Assembly (NCBI RefSeq): GCF_001613465.1
Contig: NZ_BDCK01000002.1
Span: 62,001 to 126,000 of the forward strand
Length of the DNA stretch: 64,000 nt
Reading direction: 5' to 3'
Origin: Nocardia niwae NBRC 108934 = DSM 45340
GTDB taxonomy: Bacteria > Actinomycetota > Actinomycetes > Mycobacteriales > Mycobacteriaceae
Shown in pieces: positions 1 through 8,485 of this stretch. Positions within the stretch are counted from its first letter, which is position 1; every line of letters begins with the position of its first letter. Under the pieces are notes generated by a model that searched no databases, was not told the DNA's origin, and was given only the letters and a program-made list of their open reading frames with translations. Made by a program: the position numbers and the translations under genes.

Positions 1-59
1 ACCGGTTCACCACCGACGAGCAGTCGCACGGGCCCGAGCACGCGCACATCCAGACTCAT
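1..59 (-). CDS. SARP/AfsR-type (BTAD) transcriptional regulator, N-terminal fragment
   Basis: Only the first 19 codons are inside the window. The reverse strand from an ATG at 59 reads MSLDVRVLGPVRLLVGGEP, which is typical of the start of AfsR/SARP regulators, whose winged-helix DNA-binding domain usually opens with a V/F-R-V-L-G-P-V motif. The rest lies outside the left edge. It sits 31 bp downstream of fba on the same strand, so co-transcription is possible. The call rests on a short N-terminal pattern only. A FHA or other domain further in could change the name. Confidence 0.5.
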   Translation of the reverse strand, partial: MSLDVRVLGPVRLLVGGEP

Positions 60-70
60 GTGCACCTGGC

Positions 71-90
71 CCCTGACGGGTGTATCAGGG
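71..90 (-). terminator. Weak hairpin between fba and the downstream regulator
   Basis: CCCTGA (71-76) and TCAGGG (85-90) form a 6-bp stem with an 8-nt loop just after the fba stop codon. There is no T-tract, so it may be an inefficient terminator or attenuating hairpin. Low confidence. Confidence 0.25.
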
Positions 91-1125
91 TCAGGCGCTG
101 ATCGAGCGTCCGGCCGAGTGCAGGTCGTTGCACGCCTCGACGACGCGCGCCGCCATCGACGCCTCGGCCTTCTTCAGGTAGCTGCGCGGGTCGTAGGCCT
201 TCTTGTTGCCCACTTCACCGTCGATCTTCAGCACGCCGTCGTAGTTGGCGAACATGTGCCCGGCGACCGGCCGGGTGAACGCGTACTGGGTGTCGGTGTC
301 GACGTTCATCTTCACCACGCCGAAGCGCAGCGAGTCCTCGATCTCGGACTTCAGCGAGCCGGAACCGCCGTGGAAGACGAAGTCGAACGGCTGCGCGTCG
401 GCGCCGAGGCCGAGCTTGGCCGCCGCTACGCGCTGGCCCTCGGCGAGCACCTCGGGCTTGAGCACGACGTTGCCCGGCTTGTACACGCCGTGCACGTTGC
501 CGAAGGTCGCCGCGAGCAGGTACTTGCCGTTCTCACCCGCGCCGAGCGCATCGATGGTCTTCTCGAAGTCCTCCGGCGAGGTGTAGAGCTTCTCGTTGAT
601 CTCGGCCTCGACGCCGTCCTCCTCACCGCCGACGACACCGATCTCGACCTCGAGAATGATGTTCGCGGCGTGCGTGGCCTTCAGCAGTTCCTTGGCGATC
701 TCGAGGTTCTCGTCGATCGGAATCGCGGAGCCATCCCACATGTGCGACTGGAACAGCGGGTTCTGGCCGGCGTTGACCCGCTCCTGGGAGATCGCCAGCA
801 GCGGCCGGACGAAGCTGTCCAGCTTGTCCTTCGGGCAGTGGTCGGTGTGCAGCGCGATGGTCACGTCGTACTTGGCCGCGACCACGTGCGCGAACTCGGC
901 CAGCGCCACCGCGCCCGTGACCATGTCCTTCACACCCTGGCCGGAGCCGAATTCCGCGCCGCCGGTCGAGAACTGGATGATGCCGTCGCTGCCCGCGTCC
1001 GCGAAGCCCTTGATGGCCGCGTTGACCGTCTCCGACGACGTGCAGTTGATGGCCGGGAAGGCGAAGGAATTGGCTTTGGCCCGACCGAGCATCTCGGCGT
1101 AGACCTCCGGAGTCGCGATGGGCAC
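91..1125 (-). CDS. fba: Class II fructose-bisphosphate aldolase
   Basis: This 344-aa zinc-dependent aldolase cleaves fructose 1,6-bisphosphate to dihydroxyacetone phosphate and glyceraldehyde 3-phosphate in glycolysis, and runs the reverse reaction in gluconeogenesis. The motif LHTDHCPKD places the catalytic Asp at residue 95 and a zinc-binding His at 96. HGGSGS near residue 252 is the phosphate/zinc loop of class IIa enzymes. Length and residue numbering match the mycobacterial enzyme as I recall it. The start is a GTG at 1125, preceded by GGAGG seven bases upstream. It is divergent from the dedA pair at 1359; the same fba-dedA arrangement is known in M. tuberculosis. A cytosolic enzyme, expected to be essential. 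No anomalies seen. Confidence 0.97.
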   Translation of the reverse strand: MPIATPEVYAEMLGRAKANSFAFPAINCTSSETVNAAIKGFADAGSDGIIQFSTGGAEFGSGQGVKDMVTGAVALAEFAHVVAAKYDVTIALHTDHCPKDKLDSFVRPLLAISQERVNAGQNPLFQSHMWDGSAIPIDENLEIAKELLKATHAANIILEVEIGVVGGEEDGVEAEINEKLYTSPEDFEKTIDALGAGENGKYLLAATFGNVHGVYKPGNVVLKPEVLAEGQRVAAAKLGLGADAQPFDFVFHGGSGSLKSEIEDSLRFGVVKMNVDTDTQYAFTRPVAGHMFANYDGVLKIDGEVGNKKAYDPRSYLKKAEASMAARVVEACNDLHSAGRSISA

Positions 1126-1358
1126 AGTAAGACCTCCGTGTTGTGCGGCAAAGACCTATTTTGTCAGCCTTCACCCTAAGGCAGCGGTGTTTCGCCTGGT
1201 ATGCAGGGAGGGAGTGCGCAGTTGACGCACCGGTAATTTTGCGCACAGCACGAGCATTCTCAGGCGGAGCCGGTACTGTGGGGCCGGTAATTTGCGCTGG
1301 CAGCTTCCGACGCGGTGGCAAGCGATCCTAGGCCAGCCGTATCGGGACAGGAGGCCAC

Positions 1359-2081
1359 GTGATTCTGCAGGCAGCGACAGAATCGGTGACGAGCAACCTC
1401 GCGCTGACCGAGTTGCTCGATCCGATGCACCTGCTCACGGAGACGTGGCTGAAGGACGCGGTGCTGCCGGCCATCCTGGTCATCGTCTTCATCGAGACCG
1501 GTCTGCTGTTTCCGATCCTGCCCGGCGATTCGTTGCTGTTCACCGGTGGCCTGCTCGCCGCGCAGCCGAATCCGCCGGTGTCGATCTGGGTGCTGGTGCC
1601 CGCCGTCGTCCTGATCGCGTTCGCGGGAGACCAGTGCGCGTATTGGATCGGCCGGGCCATCGGGCCCGCCCTGTTCCACAAAGAGGACACCCGGTTCTTC
1701 AAGAAGCACTACGTGACGCAAACGCACGAGTTCTTCGAAAAGCACGGGCCGAAGACGATCATCCTGGCCCGCTTCGTGCCGATCGTGCGCACCTTCATGC
1801 CGGTGCTCGCCGGTGTCTCCAAGATGGACTACCGCAAGTTCGTCGCGTTCGACATCGTCGGCGCGCTGCTGTGGGGCGGCGGCGTCACGGTGCTCGGATA
1901 CTTCCTCGGCAACGTCGCGTTCATCCGGGACCACGTCGAGGCGATCTTCCTGCTCATCGTCTTCGTGTCGATCCTGCCCGGCATCACGGCGGTGGCGAAG
2001 AAGCTGCTGGGCCGCAACGCGCCCGCGGACGACGCGGTCACGAGCGAGCTGACCGCTTCGACCAGCGAGCCCACCCGCTGA
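1359..2081 (+). CDS. DedA family membrane protein (first of a tandem pair)
   Basis: A 240-aa integral membrane protein of the DedA/VTT family, whose members are implicated in lipid scrambling (undecaprenyl phosphate or phospholipid flipping) and envelope homeostasis. Visible hallmarks are FIETGLLFPILPGDSLLF (re-entrant loop with the PGD motif, about residues 45-62), the YWIGRAIG segment, and FFEKHGPKTIILARFVPIVR followed by the P-x-x-AG motif. Several hydrophobic segments follow. The start is a GTG at 1359 with CAGGAGG five bases upstream. The C-terminal 25 residues are polar and probably cytosolic. It is followed after 5 bp by a second DedA gene, so the two are likely co-transcribed. The specific substrate is unknown. 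Confidence 0.9.
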   Translation: MILQAATESVTSNLALTELLDPMHLLTETWLKDAVLPAILVIVFIETGLLFPILPGDSLLFTGGLLAAQPNPPVSIWVLVPAVVLIAFAGDQCAYWIGRAIGPALFHKEDTRFFKKHYVTQTHEFFEKHGPKTIILARFVPIVRTFMPVLAGVSKMDYRKFVAFDIVGALLWGGGVTVLGYFLGNVAFIRDHVEAIFLLIVFVSILPGITAVAKKLLGRNAPADDAVTSELTASTSEPTR

Positions 2082-2086
2082 AGCCG

Positions 2087-2785
2087 GTGACGACCGAATC
2101 GTCGCCCCTAGCCGTGGGCAGTTTCGATCCGCTGCTGTCGGCGGGCCCAGCGCTCGTCTGGGCAGTGGTGTTGACCTTCGTCTTCCTCGAGTGCGCGGTG
2201 ATCCTCGGGCTGTTCCTGCCCGGTGACTCGATGCTCATCACCGCGGGCATCGTGATGGCGTCGCATGCTTCGGGCGAGGCGCACGTCTGGGCGCTGTCGC
2301 TGGGCGCGATGGTCGCCGCCATCGCGGGCAATCAGGTCGGCTATGTGATCGGGCACCGGACCGGACGACACCTGGTCGCCCGCAAGAACGGCAGATACAT
2401 CAACGTCCGCAACCTGCAACGCGTCGCGGAACTGCTGCACCGGCACGGGTTCGTCGCGGTACTGATCGCCCGGTGGATCCCCTGGGTGCGCACCCTGTGC
2501 CCCTCGGTCGCGGGCGCCGCGCGCATGGACCATCGCAAATTCACCGTGGCCAGCACCGTCGGCGCGATCGTCTGGGCGCCGGTGCTGCTGCTCATCGGGT
2601 ACTACGCGGGCAACTTCCTGCAGCGCGTGGAATGGCTGATGCCGATCGTGATCGGCACGCTGGTGGTGGGCTTGATCGTCGGGACGGCGCTCGGCGTGCG
2701 GCACTACCGGCAGGAGATGTCCCAGCCCGCCGAGGACTTCGCATTGGAGACCACCCCGAGCGCGGTGCTGGAACCGGAGAGCTGA
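2087..2785 (+). CDS. DedA family membrane protein (second of a tandem pair)
   Basis: A 232-aa DedA/VTT family membrane protein that is divergent from its upstream neighbour. It keeps the family core: FLECAVILGLFLPGDSML with PGD, the GYVIGHRTG segment, and HGFVAVLIARWIPWVRTL followed by P-x-VAGAARMDHRKF. The start is taken as GTG 2087, 5 bp after the preceding stop, with a GTG at 2114 as the alternative. Neither has a strong Shine-Dalgarno, so translational coupling to the first gene is plausible. The C-terminal 30 residues are charged. Two adjacent DedA paralogues could form a heteromer or serve different lipid substrates; this is inference. Confidence 0.87.
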   Translation: MTTESSPLAVGSFDPLLSAGPALVWAVVLTFVFLECAVILGLFLPGDSMLITAGIVMASHASGEAHVWALSLGAMVAAIAGNQVGYVIGHRTGRHLVARKNGRYINVRNLQRVAELLHRHGFVAVLIARWIPWVRTLCPSVAGAARMDHRKFTVASTVGAIVWAPVLLLIGYYAGNFLQRVEWLMPIVIGTLVVGLIVGTALGVRHYRQEMSQPAEDFALETTPSAVLEPES

Positions 2786-2788
2786 TCC

Positions 2789-4018
2789 TCACAACCCCGC
2801 GGCGCTGACCTGGTAGGCCGCTTCCATGAGCAGCCAGCCGGACAACTGCACCGACATATCGCGTCCGGGCACCTTCGACGAGGTCACCGAGCCGCCGGAG
2901 GTGAAGTAACCGGCTCCCGCGCTGCCGCCGGGCAGCTGCGCGGGCTTGCTCCAGTCGTGCCCGAACAGCGGCTCGCCCTCGACCTGCAGCCGATTCCTCC
3001 ACGCCGCCGTGGCCGACGCGGCAACGATCGCGGCGGCCGCGCGGCGGTCGGCGACCTGCTGGGAGTCCTCGCCCGGCAGCATCACCGCGACCAGCGCCAG
3101 GTACCGGGCCAGGATGCCGTTGAACAGTCCTCCGTCGCCGCCACCGCCGCCGTCGACCACGCCGTCGGTGGTCATGTGCTCCTCGATCGCCGCGAGCAGC
3201 CGGTGCACGCGCTCGGTGTGCTTCGGATCGCCGGTCTGCACGGCCAGCTCGGCCTCCAAGCCGAGCACCACGCCCTGGCAGTAGGTGAACACCGGACGCT
3301 CGATCTCGCCGGAGGGCAGGTGGATGCCGTCCAGGATCAGCCCGGTCTCCGGATCGCGCAGCGTCGCGTCCAGCCAGTCGGCCATCTCCTGGGCGCGCTG
3401 GACGCGCCCGAGGCGTAACAGCGCGATCGCGGCGGGACCGTTCGCGGGGGCGTTGAAATAGTCCGTGCCGATGCGCCACGGCAGGCCGCCGCCGACCTGC
3501 GGCTGCCAGCCGTCGTGCAGTTGCTTCTCCAGCGCGACCAGCGCGCTGCGCACGTCGGCGCCCTGGGTGCGCTCGGCGCGTTCCAGCGCGATGGCCAGCC
3601 AGGCCATGTCGTCGTAGTACCGGTTGGTCCAGCCGGTGATGTTGCGGATGCGGTGCGAGCGCGCCAGCGCGGCGATCCGCCTGCGGCGCAGCGGCGTCGG
3701 CGCACGGTTCGCGGCGTCGGTGGCGCACTCGATGAGATGCGCCTGCCACCAGTAATGCCACGCACCGAAGACCCGCTCGCGCCTGGTGGCGGGCCAGCCG
3801 ACCACGCCGAGTTCGGTGCCCGGCAGCGCCCACAGCGCGCGCAGGTGCCGCGAGACGACCGCCGATTCGGCCATGTCGGCCCGTTCGGACCACAGCGTCG
3901 CTGGCGCGACGGCGTCTCGGCCCGCCTGCGCCCGGCCGGTCGGCGGACGCGGTGCCGCGGAGCCCTTTTCGGCGTGCTCCACGCTCGGCACCTCGATATC
4001 GTCGCTCCGCGAGGTCAT
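2789..4018 (-). CDS. Glycoside hydrolase family 76-like protein (putative alpha-1,6-mannanase)
   Basis: A 409-aa protein with an (alpha/alpha)6 barrel-like pattern of repeated W/Y-rich helices. The segment NRYYDDMAWLAIALER (around residues 131-146) carries the adjacent Asp pair typical of GH76 endo-alpha-1,6-mannanases. Repeats such as TDYFNAPANGPAAIALLR and YCQGVVLGLEAEL match the helical hairpins of that family. No signal peptide is visible: the N-terminus is polar and disordered (first 40 residues), so the enzyme may be cytosolic. From memory the equivalent M. tuberculosis gene lies in the same fba-dedA cluster. It is convergent with the second dedA gene, only 3 bp apart. The mannan substrate is inferred from the family; nocardial lipomannan or lipoarabinomannan-like glycans are candidates. 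Confidence 0.75.
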   Translation of the reverse strand: MTSRSDDIEVPSVEHAEKGSAAPRPPTGRAQAGRDAVAPATLWSERADMAESAVVSRHLRALWALPGTELGVVGWPATRRERVFGAWHYWWQAHLIECATDAANRAPTPLRRRRIAALARSHRIRNITGWTNRYYDDMAWLAIALERAERTQGADVRSALVALEKQLHDGWQPQVGGGLPWRIGTDYFNAPANGPAAIALLRLGRVQRAQEMADWLDATLRDPETGLILDGIHLPSGEIERPVFTYCQGVVLGLEAELAVQTGDPKHTERVHRLLAAIEEHMTTDGVVDGGGGGDGGLFNGILARYLALVAVMLPGEDSQQVADRRAAAAIVAASATAAWRNRLQVEGEPLFGHDWSKPAQLPGGSAGAGYFTSGGSVTSSKVPGRDMSVQLSGWLLMEAAYQVSAAGL

Positions 4019-4145
4019 GGGTCAATGGTGCCAGGCCAGAACGGATTTATGCGCCCGATTTGTTACGAAAGCGATGTGCAATCGTGCCGGTGCGCCCCGG
4101 CACCGGAAGATCTCCAGCTCACAAGGCCGAGCGCGGGTCCGGCGA

Positions 4146-4832
4146 TCACCACGCCTCGGTGAGATCGGCGTGTTGCCGGATCCACGCGTGCATGGCGATT
4201 CCGGCGGCCACGCCCGCGTTGATACTGCGGGTGGAACCGAACTGCGCGATCGACACCGTCATCGTCGCGGCTTGCTTGGCGTGCTCGGTGACGCCCGGTC
4301 CTTCCTGGCCGAACAGCAGCAGGCACGCGCGCGGCAGGGTGACCGTCTCCAGGGGGACCGACCCCGGCACGTTGTCGACGGCGACCACGGTCAGCCCGGC
4401 CCGCTCGCTGAACGCCAGCAGTTCGCCGATATCGGCATGGTGGCGGATGTGCTGGTAGCGATCGGTCACCATGGCGCCGCGGCGATTCCACCGCCGCCGC
4501 CCGACGATGTGCACGGCCGCGGCGGCGAAGGCGTTCGCCGTGCGCACCACGGTGCCGATGTTCGCGTCGTGCCCGAAGTTCTCGATCGCGACGTGGAAGG
4601 GGTGCCTGCGCCGGTCGATGTCGGCGACGATGGCCTCGCGACTCCAGTACCGGTAGGCGTCCACCACGTTGCGGCGGTCGCCGTGGGCCAGCAATTCCGG
4701 GTCGAGACGCGGATCGTCCGGCGGCGGCCCGGCGTGCTCGCCGGCCCACGGCCCGACGCCGTTCGGGTGCTCGCCCCACTCCGTCGGCCCGGGTAGGTCC
4801 TGCTCCGCCGCGTCCGGCATTGGGTGACTCAC
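4146..4832 (-). CDS. SpoU/TrmH family RNA 2'-O-methyltransferase
   Basis: A 228-aa SPOUT-superfamily methyltransferase that would transfer a methyl group from S-adenosylmethionine to a ribose 2'-OH in tRNA or rRNA. The three family motifs are present in order: NIGTVVRTANAFAA (motif 1), LLLFGQEGPGV (motif 2) and STRSINAGVAAGIAMHAW (motif 3, the knot). The first 60 residues are a charged extension not found in minimal TrmH proteins. The start GTG at 4832 gives MSHPMPD; a downstream ATG three codons later is possible. The exact RNA target cannot be told from sequence. It is separated from its neighbours by 40-130 bp gaps and is probably monocistronic. Confidence 0.88.
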   Translation of the reverse strand: MSHPMPDAAEQDLPGPTEWGEHPNGVGPWAGEHAGPPPDDPRLDPELLAHGDRRNVVDAYRYWSREAIVADIDRRRHPFHVAIENFGHDANIGTVVRTANAFAAAAVHIVGRRRWNRRGAMVTDRYQHIRHHADIGELLAFSERAGLTVVAVDNVPGSVPLETVTLPRACLLLFGQEGPGVTEHAKQAATMTVSIAQFGSTRSINAGVAAGIAMHAWIRQHADLTEAW

Positions 4833-4875
4833 CCCGACGATGCTAATTCCGGCCGTCGTGCCCGCGGCGCGTGGC

Positions 4876-5211
4876 TCAGTAGCTGGACGAGCTTCCCGCG
4901 AACGCGCCGACCAGCCCGAGCACCAGGAACAACAGCAGGAACAGCAGGCTCACGACCATCAGCCCGGTGGCGATGATGCCGCAGATGTAGCCCGCGTTGA
5001 CGTTGCCCCGGCCGCCGATGGTTCCGCCGGACGCGTCGATCTCGTTGAGCGCCCGCTTGCCCATCACCCAGGCGAAGGGCCCGATGAACTGGCACAGCAC
5101 CAGGCTCAGGATGCCCAGAATCAGGATCGTGGTGGATTGCGGGTGATCCGGAGGTCCGTAGGCACCATAGGCTGGATAGCCGTACGGCGGCTGCTGCGGC
5201 GGGTAGCTCAT
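4876..5211 (-). CDS. Small DUF4190-like membrane protein
   Basis: A 111-aa protein with a Pro/Tyr-rich head (PPQQPPYGYPAYGAYG) followed by two hydrophobic segments (about residues 28-46 and 75-100) separated by a polar loop containing GKRALNEID. This layout is that of DUF4190 proteins, which are common in actinobacteria and have no known function. It starts with ATG at 5211 and is divergent from the two-component sensor gene 92 bp away. It may be a membrane partner for an envelope process, but nothing in the sequence defines a role. Confidence 0.75.
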   Translation of the reverse strand: MSYPPQQPPYGYPAYGAYGPPDHPQSTTILILGILSLVLCQFIGPFAWVMGKRALNEIDASGGTIGGRGNVNAGYICGIIATGLMVVSLLFLLLFLVLGLVGAFAGSSSSY

Positions 5212-5303
5212 CAGCAGGATCGTAATGGGTGTGGCGGGCTACACCACATTTTCGGCGGACAACTCCCTCGATCGCCGAATCCCGCGCGACCAGTATGTAT
5301 CCC

Positions 5304-6674
5304 ATGACCGAGACACCCGCCGAACCGACCCTTGTGCTCGACCTGCCGCCTGCCGGGCCCGAACCGGGGGAGCACCTGCTGCGCACGGTGTTGCTCGCGC
5401 CGGTGCTCGCTCGGTTCTGGAAGGAACTCGTCTACGTCCTCACCGTTTTCGTGCTCGGCTGCCTTGCCGTCGTCTATCTGTTCTTCGGCTTCGGCGGTGG
5501 GCTGTATATCGCGATCACCGTCATCGGCCTGCCGGTACTGGCCATGGTGCTGCTCGGTGGACGGGTGTGGGGACGGGTCTACCGCGCGCTGGCCAAGGAC
5601 CTGCTCGGCGTGGTCGTCGCACCGCCTCCGCCGTTCACGCCCGCGCCCGGCCTGATCGGCTTCTTCAAAAGCGCTTTCACCGATCGGGCCGGCTGGCGTG
5701 CGGTGGTGTTCCTGCTGGCCCAGGCGGTGCTCGGGGTCGCGGTCGGATACTTCGTGCTCGTCCTGGTGGCGATGACCATGTTCACCGCGCTCTCCCCGAT
5801 CCCGTGGGCGCTGATCCACCCGACCAACGTCGACGCGAACGGCGTCGAGCACACATCGGTGGTCCAGTTCGGCGATTTCTACCTCGACAGCTGGCCGAAG
5901 GTGCTCGGGTTCGCGCTGGTGGGTCTGCTCGGCTGCTTTGCCTTGCCTTGGCTGCTGCGTGGCGTCTGCCGGTTGCACGGCCTGCTCACCATCGCCCTGC
6001 TCGGTGCGACGGATCGCGACCGGCGGGTGACCGAACTGCGGGACAGCAGGCGGACCGCGGTCGAGGACGCGGCGGCGACACTGCGCAGACTGGAACGCGA
6101 TCTGCACGACGGCACCCAGGCCAGACTGGTCACCATCGCGATGGCGCTCGGCCGGGCCGAGGATCGGCTCGCCGCGGGCGGCGACCCCGGCGACCTCATC
6201 GCCGAAGCGCGCGCCGGCTCCAAGGAGGCGCTGGCCGAACTGCGCGAACTGGTGCGCGGAATCCATCCGCCCGCATTGGAATTGGGGCTGGAGCCGGCGC
6301 TGGAGACGCTGACGGCGCGCTGCTCGGTGCCGGTGGAACTGCGGGTGCACCTGCCCGAGCGGCCGAGCCCGGCCATCGAGGCGATCGCCTACTTCTCGGT
6401 GGCCGAGCTGCTGACCAATGTGGTGCGACACGCGCGGGCCACCAGCGCGTGGGTCTCGGTCCTGCCGGGTCATGGAGGAACCATCGCGGTGACGGTGCGC
6501 GACAACGGCATCGGCGGCGTGGTGGCGCCCGTCGGCGGCGCGCCCGGTGCGGGCAGCGGATTGTCCGGACTGGCGGCGCGGGCCCGCACCGTGGACGGGA
6601 CCCTGACGGTGCGGAGCCCCGCAGGCGGACCGACCGTGGTGACGATCGCGCTGCCCCTGGCCGGGTCACGATGA
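5304..6674 (+). CDS. Membrane sensor histidine kinase (HisKA_3 / NarL-type)
   Basis: A 456-aa sensor kinase. Residues about 40-245 contain four hydrophobic segments in two pairs separated by a Pro-rich loop, resembling the putative sensor domain of actinobacterial NarL-type kinases. The dimerisation/phosphoacceptor motif LERDLHDGTQARL places the phosphorylated His near residue 267. An HATPase_c domain follows, with an N-box region around LLTNVVRHA and the G-box DNGIGG, then GSGLSGLAARA. The start is uncertain: ATG 5304 (MTETPAEP) is chosen, but ATG 5295 is three codons upstream and neither has a clear ribosome-binding site. The stop overlaps the response regulator start by 4 bp (ATGA), so the two are translationally coupled. 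Confidence 0.9.
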   Translation: MTETPAEPTLVLDLPPAGPEPGEHLLRTVLLAPVLARFWKELVYVLTVFVLGCLAVVYLFFGFGGGLYIAITVIGLPVLAMVLLGGRVWGRVYRALAKDLLGVVVAPPPPFTPAPGLIGFFKSAFTDRAGWRAVVFLLAQAVLGVAVGYFVLVLVAMTMFTALSPIPWALIHPTNVDANGVEHTSVVQFGDFYLDSWPKVLGFALVGLLGCFALPWLLRGVCRLHGLLTIALLGATDRDRRVTELRDSRRTAVEDAAATLRRLERDLHDGTQARLVTIAMALGRAEDRLAAGGDPGDLIAEARAGSKEALAELRELVRGIHPPALELGLEPALETLTARCSVPVELRVHLPERPSPAIEAIAYFSVAELLTNVVRHARATSAWVSVLPGHGGTIAVTVRDNGIGGVVAPVGGAPGAGSGLSGLAARARTVDGTLTVRSPAGGPTVVTIALPLAGSR

Positions 6675-7324
6675 GCGACGGCCTGCGCATCGTGATCGCC
6701 GAGGACAGCGCCATCCTGCGCGACGGGCTGGCCGGGCTGCTCACCGAACGCGGCCACGAGGTGGTCGCCATGGTCGGCGACGCGACCACCCTCGCCGACG
6801 TGGTCGGTACGCACAACCCGGATGTCGCCGTGGTGGACGTGCGGATGCCCCCGACCTACACCGACGAGGGACTGCTCGCCGCCATCGAATTGCGCCGCAA
6901 ATACCCGATGACCGGCGTGCTGGTGTTCTCCCAGTGGGTCGAGACCCGCTACGCCACGGAGCTGCTGGCAGGCGGCGCGGGCGGGGTCGGCTACCTGCTC
7001 AAGGACCGGGTCGCCGACGTCCGCGAGTTCGTGGACGCGCTGCACCGCGTGGCCACCGGCGGCACCGCGCTCGATCCGGAGGTGGTGAGCCAGTTGATGG
7101 GCGCCTCGCGCCAGCAGGATTCGCTGGCCCGCCTGACCCCGCGCGAACGCGAGGTACTGGAACTGATGGCCCAAGGTCTGTCCAACAGCGCCGTCGCCGC
7201 CGCGCTGACCGTCACCGAACGCGCGGTGGAGAAGCACATCGGCAACATCTTCATCAAACTCGACCTGCCGCCCTCCGACACCCACCACCGCCGCGTCCTG
7301 GCGGTATTGCGACTCAAGGGCTGA
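6671..7324 (+). CDS. LuxR/NarL-family response regulator
   Basis: A 217-aa cytosolic response regulator and partner of the upstream kinase. The receiver domain occupies about residues 1-125, with acidic pocket residues in VIAEDSAILRDG, the phosphorylated Asp near residue 56 in VVDVRMPP, and the conserved Lys in YLLKDR. A LuxR-type helix-turn-helix (LTPREREVLELMAQGLSN to ERAVEKHIGNIFIKLDL) fills residues about 153-210. The ATG at 6671 overlaps the kinase stop. Target genes are unknown. The receiver has a PPTYTDEG insertion after the Asp, which is usual in this actinobacterial subfamily. Confidence 0.93.
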   Translation: MSDGLRIVIAEDSAILRDGLAGLLTERGHEVVAMVGDATTLADVVGTHNPDVAVVDVRMPPTYTDEGLLAAIELRRKYPMTGVLVFSQWVETRYATELLAGGAGGVGYLLKDRVADVREFVDALHRVATGGTALDPEVVSQLMGASRQQDSLARLTPREREVLELMAQGLSNSAVAAALTVTERAVEKHIGNIFIKLDLPPSDTHHRRVLAVLRLKG

Positions 7325-7398
7325 CGACGCTGCGGTTTCTCGGCATGCTGTGCCAGACTGGCCCCAACGCGGTATCCGTGCGGGGAGGGGAGGAAGCG

Positions 7399-7977
7399 AT
7401 GACCGTCGACGTGACCTGGCCTGATCATCTGCTGACCCTGGAGGACTGGATCGCGCTGCCGGAGGACAGCAGCCGAAATTACGAGCTTGTCGAGGGGGTT
7501 CTGGTCGTGTCACCGAGGCCGGTCTTGCGCCATCAATTCGCGGTCTGGCGGCTGGCGGCGCAAATCCACCCTCAACTACCGAACGAACTCGCTGCGGTGG
7601 GAGAGGCCGAGTTGGTGGTCGATCCCACGCAACCTCCTACTGTGCGTGTGCCGGACGTTTTGGTCATCCGCCGCAAAGCGCTAGCGGATGATGTCGCCCG
7701 CGTGCATCCCGAAGATGTGAAACTCGCCGTCGAGATCCTGTCGGCTGGCTCCCGGCGAACCGATCGTGTGACCAAGTTCTTCGAATACGCCGAAGTCGGC
7801 ATCGAGCACTACTGGCTCATCGATCTCGACGAACCGGCCAGTCTCAGCGCCTACCGGCTGATCGGCGGCGACTACGAGCTCGTCGCCGAGCGGTCGGGCT
7901 CGGTGACAGTTGATCTTGCCGGAACCGCGATCACGGTCGACCTCGTCGCTCTGTCCAGCGATCACCCCGGCGGATAG
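7399..7977 (+). CDS. Uma2 family protein (DUF820, PD-(D/E)XK-like fold)
   Basis: A 192-aa protein of the Uma2/DUF820 family. The restriction-endonuclease-like core is visible as VPDVLVIRRK (about residues 85-94), then KLAVEILSAGSRRTDRVTKF (E in VEIL, about residues 108-127), then an IEHYWLIDLDE strand. These proteins are expanded in cyanobacteria and actinobacteria and their physiological role is unclear; nuclease activity is inferred from the fold. The start ATG 7399 has GGGGAGG eight bases upstream. It lies 74 bp after the response regulator and is probably separately expressed. Confidence 0.85.
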   Translation: MTVDVTWPDHLLTLEDWIALPEDSSRNYELVEGVLVVSPRPVLRHQFAVWRLAAQIHPQLPNELAAVGEAELVVDPTQPPTVRVPDVLVIRRKALADDVARVHPEDVKLAVEILSAGSRRTDRVTKFFEYAEVGIEHYWLIDLDEPASLSAYRLIGGDYELVAERSGSVTVDLAGTAITVDLVALSSDHPGG

Positions 7978-8038
7978 CGCCGCTCCGCTGGAGGGCCGGG
8001 CCTATCCTGGAGGTCTGGCACTCGGGGTGGAGGCTGGT

Positions 8039-8485
8039 ATGGATCACGAGCGGATATTGCGCACGGTGCTCGGGGTGACCGCCGGGTATCTGATCCTGCT
8101 GGCGCTGTGGCTCGGGTGGGTGGTGCACCGGACGCCGCCGGGGACCGTGCCGTATCAGATCGTGGCACTGGTCGGGTTGTTCGGCTCCTGCGTCGGCATC
8201 GGGATGATGCTGGCCGCGCGGCCGTCCAAGGCGGATCGCCAGTTGTGGCGACACGGCTTGGAGGGGTGGGCGACGGTCGAGGGCGTGCACCCGCTGGAGC
8301 GCACCGATCATCACACCGAACTCACCGAACTCGATCTCGAACTGACTGTGCCGGGCTCCGAGAGTTACCGGGGCACTGTTGTTTTCGACGCGACTCCGGC
8401 CGACAAACCCCGGCTCGCGGTCGGCGAGATCCTTTCGATCCGCGTCGACCCGGCGAACCGGGACCGCATCATTCTGGTGCTGTGA
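8039..8485 (+). CDS. DUF3592-like membrane protein
   Basis: A 148-aa protein with two N-terminal transmembrane helices (about residues 10-29 and 40-58) followed by a soluble beta-rich domain from about residue 70. That domain has the pattern GWATVEGV, ELDLELTVPG and SIRVDPANRD seen in DUF3592 proteins, which resemble small OB or beta-sandwich modules. Function is unknown. The start ATG at 8039 follows GGTGGAGG. Its 3' end overlaps the convergent lysoplasmalogenase-like gene by 17 bp, so transcription of each is partly antisense to the other. Confidence 0.7.
   Translation: MDHERILRTVLGVTAGYLILLALWLGWVVHRTPPGTVPYQIVALVGLFGSCVGIGMMLAARPSKADRQLWRHGLEGWATVEGVHPLERTDHHTELTELDLELTVPGSESYRGTVVFDATPADKPRLAVGEILSIRVDPANRDRIILVL

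Noticed and set aside
58..1179. Long open reading frame on the plus strand over fba
   Set aside because: It is a high-GC shadow of fba; its translation is Arg/Val/Leu-rich with no family resemblance.
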